A stretch of 64,000 nucleotides of DNA from Manis javanica (taxonomy: Eukaryota > Chordata > Mammalia > Pholidota > Manidae). The position numbers and the translations under genes are program-made. This document shows, one piece after another, positions 38,131 to 49,880 of the stretch. The stretch spans positions 29,157,501 to 29,221,500 of the forward strand of contig NC_133157.1 in NCBI RefSeq assembly GCF_040802235.1, in the 5' to 3' direction. The notes beneath the pieces were generated by a model, which saw only the letters and a list, made by a program, of their open reading frames with translations, was not told where the DNA came from and ran no database searches. Position 1 is the first letter of the stretch. Every line of letters begins with the position of its first letter.

Positions 38131-40141
38131 TAAGAAATCTGTTTAGCACAATGCCTAGCATCACAGTAAGAACTCAGCAAACGCCTAAGTGGATTGTGTC
38201 AGCAAGAAGAAATCTAAGATCCCTTTGGTTCAATTCTTCTCTAGAGCAAAGTGCTAATAGGAACTCTCAATGATTTGGGGAACAAAAATATAGTCCTAAT
38301 CTAGGGCCTGGTAAAGAGATACTGCTTCCATTAGAACTATCAAGTATAAACATACTAGGTTTATATGAATTCACAAAGACTTCAAAAAGACTCAGAAAGC
38401 CTCTTTTATTACCTCTCTGATGACAAGCACTCTGTTGATACAGGTCTCCATTAGGACCAAAGGAAGCGCAGTGGAGGTTTGATTTTGATTGTCAAATGTT
38501 GATTCTGATACTAAACTGAGTGGCCCTGGGACCTGTTTCCTTACTTCTGACATAAAGACATGGTTTGAGGTCCCCTTCAGCTCTCACATCCTAGCTTTCA
38601 AATCATTCTCCTCTGTAGATTTCAATAACTTAAAAGTCCTCAGAGCATATATATAGTATATTAATGTAAAACATACGCTGGTTCCAATTTTGTCTATGAC
38701 TTCCCTCAAAAAAAGGCTAGCCCTGCAATAGAAGAAGCTCTGGCTTTTATGGGTTGCCTCTAACAGAGGCATTAGTTTCAGAATTCACATAATTTCTTTT
38801 GCTATTATCACAGAAGAAATTTAGAGCGCAGTCATGTATTTGGGAATAATCTGAATTTGAAGAGTTACTTCAGTATCATGAGGAAAAGTGTTTTCCACTT
38901 AGGGGGTGAAAAAAAAAATGAGTAAGGTTTGAATTCATACACTGGTCCCGAAAAGCAGACTTCTGAAGATTTGTTAAAAGCAGCATGGAGTGCAATTAGC
39001 TTTACCATACAAACCTATGCTGAGCACTGTGTGTCAAGCCCTGTGCTAGATATAAGAGATTAGATTGTTAAGACATTGTCCTTTCCATGAACTAATTTTA
39101 GTAATTATGAAGTATTGTATAAATAAGACCTTAATATCTAATATTAGGAAGAGACCAAACTTGGGCAGCAATCCCCAGAAGGCAAAGCTGACTTTTTGTT
39201 TGTGGTGGGACAATCACAGATGTAGGAAATTTGTGAGTTATTTACAAGCCAGGGGTTTCCTACTGCGTAAACCCACTCCAACATACACACAGCTCACCAG
39301 TCCTCTACTTATTCTCAGAGAACCTATCTTGCCATGTTGACCAGGTAAACTTTTATGATAAGACCTAGTCAAAACTCTTGTGCCAACCTGCTGGTACACT
39401 TGGGTTTATCAATCAACTGACATTCCTCAAGAAAAACCTTAAGCACCAAATTTAAAGGCATTCCACACCAACAAACGATCATGGAAATAGATGAAAACAG
39501 CATACAGCTTCCTTCAAGAACTGAGCATCACCACTGCAGTAGGTCTAAAAGGAGATGGGTGATCACTTCTTTGCTGCCCAGAATCCTCCCACAAATACCC
39601 ACAATAACAAATCACACTCACCACTCAAGCGGCGCACACACGCAGGACTCTGTGCACAGAACTCCTGCCCTCGAAGAACAAAGTACCTGGATCTGGAGAG
39701 AGAATAAGAAAAAATAACAAGGAATCCCAATGGAAATTCCTGTGAGACTGTAATATCTAGCAGAAACAACAGAGCACCACTGAGAAAGACCCTTATAGTA
39801 GGTGAGAAGGTAAGACCTGAGTCATGTAGTTAAGGCATGTGCCTCAGGATGCATCAACCCTAATTTTGGTCCAAATCACCAAGACAATTTTCAACAAAAG
39901 TGAAGGCAAAAAAAAAAAGCAGCAGCCATCCCTACAAGACCTGAAATATTTTTTTTTTTAAAAAAAGACTCCACTACTTCTACAATAATCTTTGAAATTG
40001 GCATTTATAGGCAGTAAAGACAATCATTTTTAAAAGTTCTAATGATCTAGAGCAGTAATTCTAACTTGGGATTTGTGAAGTTTCAAAATCCCTTAAAGGA
40101 TCTGAAAAAAAGCTATAAATAATGCATATACAACATAAATA

Positions 40142-40155
40142 AGATATGGTATATA
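40142..40155 (+). repeat. L1 target-site duplication, left copy
   Basis: agatatggtatata, directly before the T-run that starts the reverse-oriented L1. It matches 45188-45201 at 13 of 14 positions. Confidence 0.85.
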
Positions 40156-40156
40156 G

Positions 40157-43100
40157 TTTTTTTGGTATCATTAATATACACTTACATGAACAACACTGTG
40201 GTTACTAGATGCCCCCCATTATCAAGTCCCCACCACATACCTCATTACAGTCACTATCCATCAGTGTAGTAAGATGTTATAGAATCACTACTTCTCTTCT
40301 CTGCTATACTGCCTTCCCTATGCAACCCCCCTACATTACATGTGCTAATCATAATGCCCCTTTTTCCCCTATCCTTCCCTTCCCACCCATCCTCCCCAGT
40401 CCATTTTCCTTTGGTAACTGTTAGTCCATTCTTCGGTTCTGTGAATCTGCTGCTGTTTTGTTCCTTCACTTTTTTCTTTGTTCTTATACTCCACAGATGA
40501 GTGAAATCATTTAATACTTGTCTTTCTCCACTTGGCTTATTTCACAGAGCATAACACCCTCTAGCTCCATCCATGTTGTTGCAAACTGGTAGGATTTGTT
40601 TTTCTTCTTATGACTGAATAATATTCCATTGTGTATATGTACCACATCTTTTTTATCCATTCATCTACTGATGGACACTTAGGTTGCTTCCATTTCTTGG
40701 CTATTGTATATAGTGCTGCAAGTAACATAGGGGAGCATATGTCTTTTTCAAACTGGGCTTCTGTATTCTTAGGGTAAATTCCTAGGAGTGGAATTCCTGG
40801 GTCAAATGGTATTCCTATTTTTAGTTTTTTGAGGAACTTCCATACTGCTTTCCACAAATGTTGAACTAATTTCCATTCCCACCAGCAGTGTAGGAGGGTT
40901 CCCCTTTCTCCACATTCTTGTCAACATTTGTTGTTGTTTGCCTTTTGGATCTTGGCCATCGAACTGGTGTGAGGTGATATCTCATTGTGGTTTTAATTTG
41001 CATTTATCTGATGATCAGCAATGTGGAACATCTTTTCATGTGCCTGTTGGCCATCTAAATTTCTTCTTTGGAGAAGTGTCTGTTCAGATCCTCTGCCCAT
41101 TTTTTAATTGGCTTATTTGCTTTTTGTTTGTTGACGTGCGTGAGCTCTTCGTATATTTTGGATGTCAACCCCTTATCAGATGTCATTTATGAATATATTC
41201 TCCCATACTGTAGGATGCCTTTTTGTTCTACTGATGGTGTCCTTTGCTGTACAGAAGCTATTTAGTTTCATATAGTCCCACTTGCTCATTTTCACTTTTA
41301 TTTCCCTTGCTCAGGGAAATATGTTCATGAAGAAGTTGCTCATATTTATATTCAAGAGTTTTGCCTGTATTTTCTTCTAAGTTTTATGGTTTCATGACTT
41401 ATATTCAGGTCTTTGATCCATTTTGAGTTTACTTTTGTGTATGGAGTTAGACAATAATCCAGTTTCATTCTCTTACATGTAGCTGTCCAGTTTTGCCAAC
41501 ACCAGCTGTTGAAGAGGCTGTCATCTCCCTATTGTATATCCATAGCTCGTTTATTGTATATTAATTGACCATATATGCTTGGGTTTATATCTGGACTCTC
41601 TATTCTGTTCCATTGATCTATGGGTCTGTTCTTGTGCCAGTACCAAATTGTCTTGATCACTGTGCCTTTGCTATTGAGCTTGAAGTTGGGAAGCGAGATC
41701 CCTCCTGCTTTGTTCTTCCTTCTCAGAATTGCTTTGGCCATTTGGGGTCTTTTGGGGTTCCATATGAATTTTAGAACTATTTGTTCCAGTTCATTGAAGA
41801 ATGCTGCCAGTATTTTGGTAGGGATTGCATTGAATCTGTAGATTGCTCTAGGCAGGATGGCCATTTTAACAATATTAATATTTCCTACCCAAGAGCATGG
41901 GATGAATTTCCATTTTGTTAGTACCCTCTTTAATTTCTCTCATGAGTGTCTCATAGTTTTTAGGGTATAGGTCTTTCACTTCCTTGGTTAGGTTTATTCC
42001 TAGGTATTTTATTCTTTTTGATGCAATTGTGAATGGAATTATTTTCCTGATTTCTCTTTCTGCTACTTCATCATTACTGTATAGGAATGCAAAAGATTTC
42101 TGTGTATTAATTTTGTATCCTGCAACTTTGCTGAATTCAGATATTCTAGTACTTTTGGAGTGGATTCTTTAGGGATTTTTATGTACAATATTGTGTCATC
42201 TGCAAACAGTGACAGTTTGACTTCTTCCTTAGCAATGTGGGTGACTTTTATTTCTTTGTGTTGTCTGATTGCCATGGCTAGGACCTCCAGTTCTATGTTG
42301 AATAAAGCGGGGAGAGTGGGCATCCTTGTCTAGTTACCGATCTTAGAGGAAAAAGCTTTCAGCTTCTCACTGTCAAGTATGATGTTGGCTGTGGGTTTGT
42401 CATATATAGCCTTGTGTTGAGATACTTGCCCTCTATACCCATTTTGTTGAGAGTTTTTAACATGAATGGATGTTGAATTTTGTCAAATGCTTTTTCAGCA
42501 TCTATTGAAATGATCATGTGGTTTTTGTCCTTCATTTTGTTGATATGGTAGATGATGTTGGTGAATTTTCGAATGTTGTGCCATCCTTGAATCCCTGGGA
42601 TGAATCCCACTTGATCATGGTGTATGATCCTCTTGATGTATTTCTGAATTTGGTTTGCTAATATTTTGTTGAGTATTTTGCATCTATGTTCATCAGGAAA
42701 ACTGGTCTGTAGTTTTCTTTTTTTGTGGTACCTTTGCCTTGTTTTGGTATTAGATGATGCTGGCTTCATAGAATCAGTTTGGAAGTATTCCCTCCTCTTC
42801 TATTTTTTGGAAATCTTTAAGGAGAATGGGTATTATGTCTTCTCTAAATGTCTGATAAAATTCAGCAGTGAATCCATCTGGTCCGGGAGTTTTGTTCTTG
42901 GGTAGTTTTTTGATTACCAATTCAATTTCATTGCTAGTAATTGGTCTGTTTAGATTTTGTTTCTTCCTTGGTCAGTCTTGGAAGGTTGTAGTTTTCTAGA
43001 AAGTTGTCCATTTCTCCTAGGTTATCCAGGTGTTAGCATATAGATTTTCATAGTATTCTCTAATTATTCTTTGTATTTCTGTGGTGTCCATCATGATTTT

Positions 43101-45187
43101 TCCTTTCTCATTTCTGATTCTGTTTGTGTGTAGATTCTCTTTTTTTCTTAAGAAATCAGGCTAGGCGTTTATCTATTTTGTTTATTTTTTCAAAGAACCA
43201 GCTCATGGTTTGATTTATTTTTTCTGAACCAGCTCATGGTTTCATTTATTTTTTCTATTGTTTTATTCTTCTCAATTTTTTTTATTTCTTCTCTGATCTT
43301 TATTTTGTCCCTCTGTCTGCTGACTTTGGGCCTCATTTGTTCTTCTTTTTCCACTTTCAATAATTGTGAATTTAGACTATTCATTTGGAATTGTTCTTAC
43401 TTCTTTAAATAGGTCTGGATTGCTATATACTTCCCTCTTAGACATGCCTTCACTGCGTCCCACAAAAGTTGGGGCGTTTTGTTGTTGTTTTCATTTGTCT
43501 CTGTATATTGCTTGACCTCTGTTTTAATTTGGTCATTGATGCATTGATTATTTAGGAGCATGTTGTTGAGCCTCCATGTGTTTGTGAGCCTTTTTGTTTT
43601 CTTTGTACAATTTATTTCTAGTTTTATACCCTTGTGATCTGAGAAGTTGGTTGGTACAATTTCAATCTTTTTAAATTTACTGAGGCTCCTTTTGTGGCCT
43701 ACTATGTGGTCTATTCTGGAAAATGTTCCATGTGCACTTGAAAAGAATGTGTATCCTGCTGCTTTTGGGTGGAGAGTTCTGTAGATGTCCATTAGGTCCA
43801 TCTGTTCTAATGTGTTGTTCAATGCCTCTGTATCCTTACTTATTTTCTGTCTGGTTGATCTGTCCTTTTGAGTGAGTGGAGTGTTGAAGTCTCCTAGAAT
43901 GAATGCATTACATTCTATTTTCCCTTTTAATTCTGTTAGTATTTGTTTCACATATTTAGATGCTCCTGTGTTGGGTGCATAGATATTTATAATGGCTATA
44001 TCCTCTTGTTGGATTGACCTCTTTATCATTATGTAATGTCCTTGTCTCTTGTGACTTTGTTTTGAAGTCTATTTTGTCTGATACAAGTACTGCAACATCT
44101 GCTTTTTTCTCCCTAAAATCTCTAAAAGAGATTTTATTTTGAAATCTCAGGAAGATTCATGAGGTCAATTTCATTTCAGTCTTTCTCAGATTCATAATTT
44201 TGCTTTGAAACAGGTTCCTTTGACATTTCATTATTTGTCTGTGGTGCTCTTTAGTGCTCAGAAGCTCTACTCTCTGGAGCTGTTCAGCCCCTGGAGCAAT
44301 GTCAGGGGTCACAGGGAAGTAGTGTTGGTGCCTGGGTGGAGGAAAGAGCTGTTCCCTGCTTCCTGGCTGCTATGCCTGTCTCCACTGCCAGAACCAGTAG
44401 GCCAAACACATGGGTGTAAGCCTTTATGCTTTGTGTTTGTAGCTACTGTAGGTGGGGCTTCTCTCTGGCTGGCCTGATGCCAGTGCAAGGATTGCCGGTT
44501 TGCCAACCTGTCAGGTGCAGGCTGGCCGGGAGGGAGACACAGCAGGCTGAGTATCACAGTGGGGGGCCTTGGAGCTGAGTAGCCAGGCCAGGGGATGGAG
44601 CGCCTGAAGATCTTTTACTCCCAACCTGCTGGGCAGAGTGCACCTGCACCTGGACAATTTTGTCTACCTGTCCTTTCTCCTGAGCAGTAAGCTCTGTGCA
44701 ATCCTTGCCCCTTTAGCAGCCCTCTTGCTTTTAGGAAGTCTCTCAGACTGCCCACCCAGATCAGAATATGAATCCCTGTTTTCCACAAGCTGCTGGAATC
44801 TCCATCTCTCCAGGCATTCTGCCTGTCTTAGCTTTCCAACCCCACTAAATCACCAAAGCACCATGCAATGTAGGTTCATGCTCCCCAAGCAGATCTCCAG
44901 GGCTAGGTGTTCAGCAATCCCAGGCCTCCCTCCCTCCCCGGTCTGTTTCTCTTCCTCCCGCTGGTGAGCTGGGGTGGGGGAAGGGTTTGGGCCTGCTGGG
45001 TCACAGCTTTGATATGTTATCCTGTTCCATGAAGTCTGCTCTTTTCTCCAGGTGTATGCAGTCTGGTGCAGCCTTCTTTCCTGTTGCTTTTTCAGGATTA
45101 GTTGTATTAATTATATTTTCGTTTTATATGTGGTTGTAGGAGGAGGTCTCTATGTCGCCTCTCACGCCACCATCTTTAATCCAATCT
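40157..45187 (-). mobile_element. L1 LINE, ~5.0 kb, internally deleted, inactive
   Basis: A - strand L1 flanked by a 14-bp target-site duplication. The 3' end is at the low side, where T7 (40157-40163) marks a short poly(A). ORF2 protein is readable in broken pieces: endonuclease segment (43397-44029, with NIYAPNTG, ILGDFNTPL and SDHKGIKLEI), reverse-transcriptase segments (42359-42769 with [17 protein letters not shown] and [17 protein letters not shown]; 42063-42323 with LFADDTILYI), and the C-terminal region (41529-41864; 40561-40857 with PKCPSVDEWIKKMWYIY). The 5' UTR occupies about 44200-45180 and starts ggattaaagatggtggcg on the - strand. ORF1 after its first part and roughly the first 70 codons of ORF2 are missing (junction about 44105-44150). 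Many stops and frameshifts make it immobile. Confidence 0.93.
43195..43256 (-). repeat. 31-bp tandem duplication inside L1 ORF2
   Basis: Two adjacent 31-bp units (43195-43225, 43226-43256; starts gaaccagctcatggtttgat) differ at one base. A 31-bp insertion shifts the ORF2 frame. Confidence 0.93.
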
Positions 45188-45201
45188 AGATATGGTGTAT
45201 A
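45188..45201 (+). repeat. L1 target-site duplication, right copy
   Basis: agatatggtgtata, immediately outside the L1 5' end. It differs from the left copy at one base. Confidence 0.85.
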
Positions 45202-46214
45202 ATTTGTGGGTATTCCTGAAACCCATTTATTGGCCTTTTCTGTAGTGAGAAACCACACTGTCCAGAAGTCATCGCAATTTTTGGTCATTATCTGAAATGA
45301 CTTTAAGAGTTCTCCTTGTATTGCCTGGATGTCAAGCTACTGGGTCTAGGGGCTCTCTGCTCTTCCTATCTAGAACTCCCCCCAAGTCCAGCTTCCCATG
45401 GAATTAGTGGTTTCCTCCACATCCCACAGGCTCCATGGCCCCCTGATGCTGGACAGCTGGCTCTCCTAGCCAAGTACCATGAAGTTATTATCCAAGCCCA
45501 AACCACCTGCTATACAAGTAGTCTTATTTGCTCCAAACCAACGGATTTGTGCCCAAGCTTGCCCATGAGAGGGGAGCAGCAAGAGGAACAAGGTCCTCTT
45601 ATGGCCTGCAAATGTACTGTGTGCTCAGGAGCAGGGCAGACCCCCATCACAGTGCTATGTATGCGCAGCAGGCCCAAGGTCCTGTGACCTCTTTGATGAC
45701 AGTCAGACATCCCTGCTAAACTCATGTTTTAACCCATATATGACTTTGTGGAATTCATAGCAAGTCCACCTGACTATAGGTAGTGACAACAAAAATTTGT
45801 CCTTACCAATCATCTGCTAGGATAGGTGGTAATCGAGAAGAGATCCACTTTATAGAACCCCTTAGCAGAGACACGAAGGACCTCTGGTTTGCTGGCTTTA
45901 TACAAGGACTCAACCTAAAATGTCAGGCAGCCATATACTCACTGGAAAACAAATCATAAGCTCAGCCCAGTAATGAACTAAGGAAGAAAACAACAGTCAA
46001 ATAAACAATCTTTTGGGCATAATCTCTCCCCAGACAGACTCAGTAAAACAACTGGGAGAGAAGTGTTTCAATTACTCAAAGAAATACATAGACTATAAAC
46101 ACAGTTATCTTCTTAACCTCATTTGGTTATTTCTGTCCAAGAGAATTCAATTTTAGAACAGCAGGTATAAAATCAACTAATAATGACACAAAAGTTTCAG
46201 AGAAAAACAAACAC
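45202..46214. other. Intergenic DNA before RNF20 3' end
   Basis: About 1 kb with no recognised gene. Some stretches (about 45300-45720) have the cadence of an old interspersed element but no protein match. The frame of 123 codons at 45316-45687 has no recognisable domain and is not called. Confidence 0.55.
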
Positions 46215-47122
46215 AAAGCAAACTGAATCCTGCTTTAATTGAAGCTTTGGAGTATAAAGTCCTACAGAAACCTTACAGAGAATCTTCTGGAAAACAGGGA
46301 CCGCAACCCCTGTGGAGAGGCAGATGAGAGTAATTCATAGCTCACCAAGGCCTCCCTGTATTGAGTTCCCAGAGTGCTCAAAAGACCTCTTCACCATTTC
46401 AGTCTTGTGTCCTATCATTGATTTCATTATAAGATAAAAGGGGATAGAGTATTTGAAATTATTCAGGTCTCAAGAAATGTAAAGACTTCAGTGAGTAGAA
46501 CATTAAAAACTTAAAATTTCTATAAGGAGGCCAGTTGATCTTAACAAGTTAATTTGCTAGTAAATAGGAAATGGATTGATCATCCTGGACATAATTTCAT
46601 TAAGGCTTCAAATCATCCAGGAAAGAATAGTACAATTATACCATTTTTATAATCCAAGTTTACAAAAAGTTTACCACCCAAAATCAAGAATTATTTGTGC
46701 CCATAGATAGCTTATTCCTAAAAGGTCACCACCCTCTCCTAAAATAGCCATGTGTTTCCACTCTTCTTATTCCCTTCTCCATGTCAAAAATACCAACTTG
46801 ACTTCTTCAGGAGGAATGGACAGTCCAAAATACAGTAGGCTTGAAGAAGAAAATGTTTAAAAGTCTAAAAAGCAGGAAATAAACCTGGTAAGGAAGACAA
46901 ATAAGAGTAATTTGTTTCTAATTCATTCTAAAACCCAAGACTCTCAGGAACGGGTGTCCTCCCCTGATATCATCTATCAGAGAGGAGAACCTGGATATAA
47001 AGTCTGGAAAGGGAGCCGACAAACTGTTCAGTAGGTGACAGCTGGAGAGAGAAGAGGTAGAGGTTTGGTGATTAATGAGTGAGTGTCTGTCTAGCCAGCC
47101 CCTCTTCTTCTCTTGGCTGGAA
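46215..47122 (-). other. RNF20: RNF20 probable 3' UTR
   Basis: About 0.9 kb after the stop. No AATAAA on the - strand was found in this interval, but an ATTAAA variant lies at 46234-46239 (tttaat on +), giving a plausible end near 46215. Inferred; no transcript evidence. Confidence 0.4.
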
Positions 47123-47299
47123 TCAACCGATGTAGATGCGATGGAAATCATTGGCACCAAAAGCAGCATTACACTTGGGACATTTGCGCTGGCGGGTGTC
47201 ATAGCGCGTCTTCACACACTCAAAGCAGAAAACATGAAAACACTTGGTAAGTACAGCATCCTTTTTACGCATGTTGCAACATGGACAGGTCAGGCGTGC
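47123..47299 (-). CDS. RNF20: RNF20 exon 20: RING finger and stop
   Basis: This last coding exon (residues 918-975) opens after a ctattttag acceptor. It encodes a complete C3HC4 RING with ligands Cys922, Cys925, Cys937, His939, Cys942, Cys945, Cys957 and Cys960, ending FHRIYIG and TGA. The RING recruits the ubiquitin-loaded RAD6 E2. All zinc ligands are present. Confidence 0.98.
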   Translation of the reverse strand, partial: ARLTCPCCNMRKKDAVLTKCFHVFCFECVKTRYDTRQRKCPKCNAAFGANDFHRIYIG

Positions 47300-47569
47300 C
47301 TAAAATAGAAAGAAGAGTTTGAACAACTATTAAAATGTATGACCCAAATGGCTCCCATGTGTAAGCAAAAAAGTGAACAATAAACAGAAAACCCTCTAAG
47401 CACTGGGACAAGAGTATCCTTCTCTCCCACCACCCCAAAAAAACAGTAAACCATTCTCTGGTTACTGTCACATGAGGAACTCGGGCAAATTTATTTACCC
47501 AGTCTATTAGTAGGCCACATAAGGCCTGGACAAAAAACACAGAGAAATCACTGATGAAGCTTTCCTAAC

Positions 47570-47671
47570 CTTGTAATCCTTAATCTCCTCCATCAGAATC
47601 TCATCACATTTAGGTACATTGTCTGGTTTCTTTGTGGTCTCCAGCTTCCTTCGAAGTCTAGAAATGTCCTC
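47570..47671 (-). CDS. RNF20: RNF20 exon 19
   Basis: 34 codons (residues 884-917), from EDISRLRRKLETTKKPDN to EEIKDYK, linking the last coiled coil to the RING. Acceptor is ccacag, donor gttagg. The preceding intron has a GC donor. Confidence 0.96.
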
Positions 47672-48341
47672 CTGTGGTACAAAAGCATACCTGTTAGACA
47701 CACTCCCCCCGACCTACCATTTTTGAGAAAAATAATTGCTTCAACTTGAACTTTCTGTTGTGGAAAGCAAGGGCTTTCTGTCCTTTTACATCCAATAATA
47801 TTTCAGGAATGTAAAGAACTGCAAATAATATTTTCTTTCATTTCAGAATAGGCAACTATAATCGTATCACCAAACTTGAGTTGCATCTATTGTTAATTCA
47901 GTTTTGTAAAAATACAGTCTAAAGCTTTAGAGGGACTGAATTAAAAAAAGATGAAAACTTGATAGGCCACTTCATTTACGGCAATTAGTTTTAAGTTGAA
48001 GGAAAACTGGATTTTCAGATTCATGGATAAGGTTAGAACGTCATCAAGAGAAGCAGTTGATGTGTCAAAATAGGAAAATTACTGAACTTTAAAATACTGT
48101 ACTGTTCATATGCTGCTACTTTTTTACAAATTCACTTAGTATTTATTTCATGCCAGGTACATGACAGGCTTTGAGGATATGACAGTAAAGAAAACAGACT
48201 TGGTCTCTTCACTCAAGGAACTTACAGTTTGGTAGGGGTAGGAAATGACATACATCAGAACAATGACTCATCTCATGGGTCACTTCAGAGCACAGAAAAC
48301 ACCTAAATAGTGAAATGTGAAGAAAAAGCACTTGCTCTTGC
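47672..48341 (-). other. RNF20: RNF20 intron 18 (GC-AG)
   Basis: This 670-bp intron starts gcaaga (positions 48341-48336 on the - strand) after CAG and ends ccacag. An old MIR/L2-like repeat covers about 48125-48240. No gene seen. Confidence 0.9.
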
Positions 48342-48482
48342 CTGAGCTCGTTTGAAATTGAACATGTCCTTTTCTTTGGTGACGCTGTTCTCCACAATTT
48401 CATCCTGAAAATCATGTAGCTTCTTCTGAGCCAACTCCAACTGTGCTTTGAGGTCATCTGCAAGCTGGGCCGCCTCCATTGC
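48342..48482 (-). CDS. RNF20: RNF20 exon 18
   Basis: 47 codons (residues 837-883), AMEAAQLADDLK to MFNFKRAQ, coiled coil. It ends CAG before gcaaga, a non-canonical GC donor with otherwise perfect consensus. Acceptor cacatag. Confidence 0.96.
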
Positions 48483-48616
48483 CTATGTGGGATGTATGAA
48501 TAATGTCATTTTATTTCCAGTCCAAGAAATAAAGTACATCTAACGTCATCAGTGTTATACTTGTTTGTTTTTTCCTCTGAGACTGTCTCTTTAGATCCCA
48601 GAGTAACCCACCATAC

Positions 48617-48742
48617 CTTACGTTTATTCATCTCTAAGGCCTGGGTCCTCAGACCCAGCTCCTTCTCCCCTGTGCCAATGTTGCTTTGTAACAGATGCTC
48701 CTTCTCCTCGAGTTTCCGTACTACCTGTAACTGGGCATCAAC
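48617..48742 (-). CDS. RNF20: RNF20 exon 17
   Basis: 42 codons (residues 795-836), [16 protein letters not shown] to LEMNKRK, coiled coil. Donor gtatgg, acceptor ttcaaag. Confidence 0.96.
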
Positions 48743-48924
48743 CTTTGAAGAAAAAAATCAGTTTGTAACATAAACAGGCAGCAAAAAAACCAGTCAACTA
48801 TACTCTGTTAATCCATAGGCCCACAAAAGAGATTCTATTAGAATCTATCTCAAATTATCACTGCTTTACCCATTAACCTTTCAAAATACATGCAAGCCTA
48901 TAATTAAAGGCTTCCCCTTTAATA

Positions 48925-48995
<71 letters not shown>

Positions 48996-49050
48996 TATAT
49001 ATACATATACATACATATATATACACACACACACACACATATATACATAC

Positions 49051-49094
<44 letters not shown>

Positions 49095-49667
49095 GCTGAT
49101 GATTCAAGTAAGTCTGGGAAACCACTGAAAATATTCTTCTCCAAACTGCCAAGAACAGAGGAAATTACATTTACAGTATTTATCTTCTCTGGCCAAACTA
49201 ACCCTCAAAGCCTGGCAATTCATACTAGAACATGTAAGGTATAGCTCAAACAATAGCCCGAGCATCTTTCAGACTGGCTAGAGGTTCTTAGGTTGTCTTT
49301 TTCTTGAAATTCTTACACAAATTAGAATCAAACAATATTAAAGGGTACAAGGTCAAGTCACACACCCAAACTTTCATCCCAACATCCGAGGTGATCAAAT
49401 AACCATTCTTAGTGCTTCATATAGCATTCCAGAAATTTTTTAAATGCACCACACAAGCACACAAAGACATAATGCATTTTTAACACAAAAAGGATAATAA
49501 AGCACTTAATGACCTATGTTAGACATGCTTCCCTATTAGCAGATCCATATTTGTTTTAACACCTACATTTTACTCCACTGTGGGTAAGTATATTTACCAA
49601 TAACCTAATAACCACTTTCATGCCCCACTTCAAGAGAATTCTAGAAAGTTCTATTCATTCAAATTAC
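48743..49667 (-). other. RNF20: RNF20 intron 16
   Basis: This 925-bp intron is dominated by a TA/CA microsatellite at 48927-49094; the rest looks unique and AT-rich. Confidence 0.85.
48927..49094. repeat. (TA)n/(CA)n compound microsatellite
   Basis: About 168 bp: (AT)n, (AC)n, mixed ATAC/ATATAC, (AC)n again and terminal (AT)n with near mirror symmetry. Tyr/Ile-repeat frames across it are artefacts. Confidence 0.98.
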
Positions 49668-49880
49668 CTGAGTCTTCAAAGTCAAAACCTGGTCAGCCAG
49701 CTCCTCCTTCTCTTCTTTAAGCAACTTATGGATCTGATTGGACTTGATACGTTCTGACATAAGCTTGAAATTTGCATCATCCTTCTCCCGCAACTGCTGC
49801 ATCAAACGGATATTTTGTTCCTGCATGTCTTCAAAGGCCTGCCCTGTGACATCCATCTCAGAGAGGAGAGCTTCTTCCTC
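49668..49880 (-). CDS. RNF20: RNF20 exon 16
   Basis: 71 codons (residues 724-794), from [18 protein letters not shown] to DQVLTLKTQ, a long heptad coiled coil. Donor gtaatt, acceptor attttag. Confidence 0.97.

Larger units (their letters stand above)
36236..40141. other. Intergenic DNA between GRIN3A and RNF20, left part
   Basis: 3.9 kb with no coding exon. It includes reverse-orientation MIRs (about 36635-36870, 37965-38130) and unique-looking sequence. A-rich and T-rich tracts occur at 39910-39920 and 39950-39966. Confidence 0.7.

Noticed and set aside
40561..44029. Protein-like frames with reverse transcriptase and endonuclease motifs as a host gene
   Set aside because: They are broken pieces of L1 ORF2 in several frames within a TSD-flanked element.
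45316..45687. 123-codon + strand frame upstream of the L1
   Set aside because: No domain, no splice context, likely within an old repeat.
48881..49152. Tyr/Ile/Val-Cys-repeat frames of 77-87 codons
   Set aside because: Translation of the TA/CA microsatellite.
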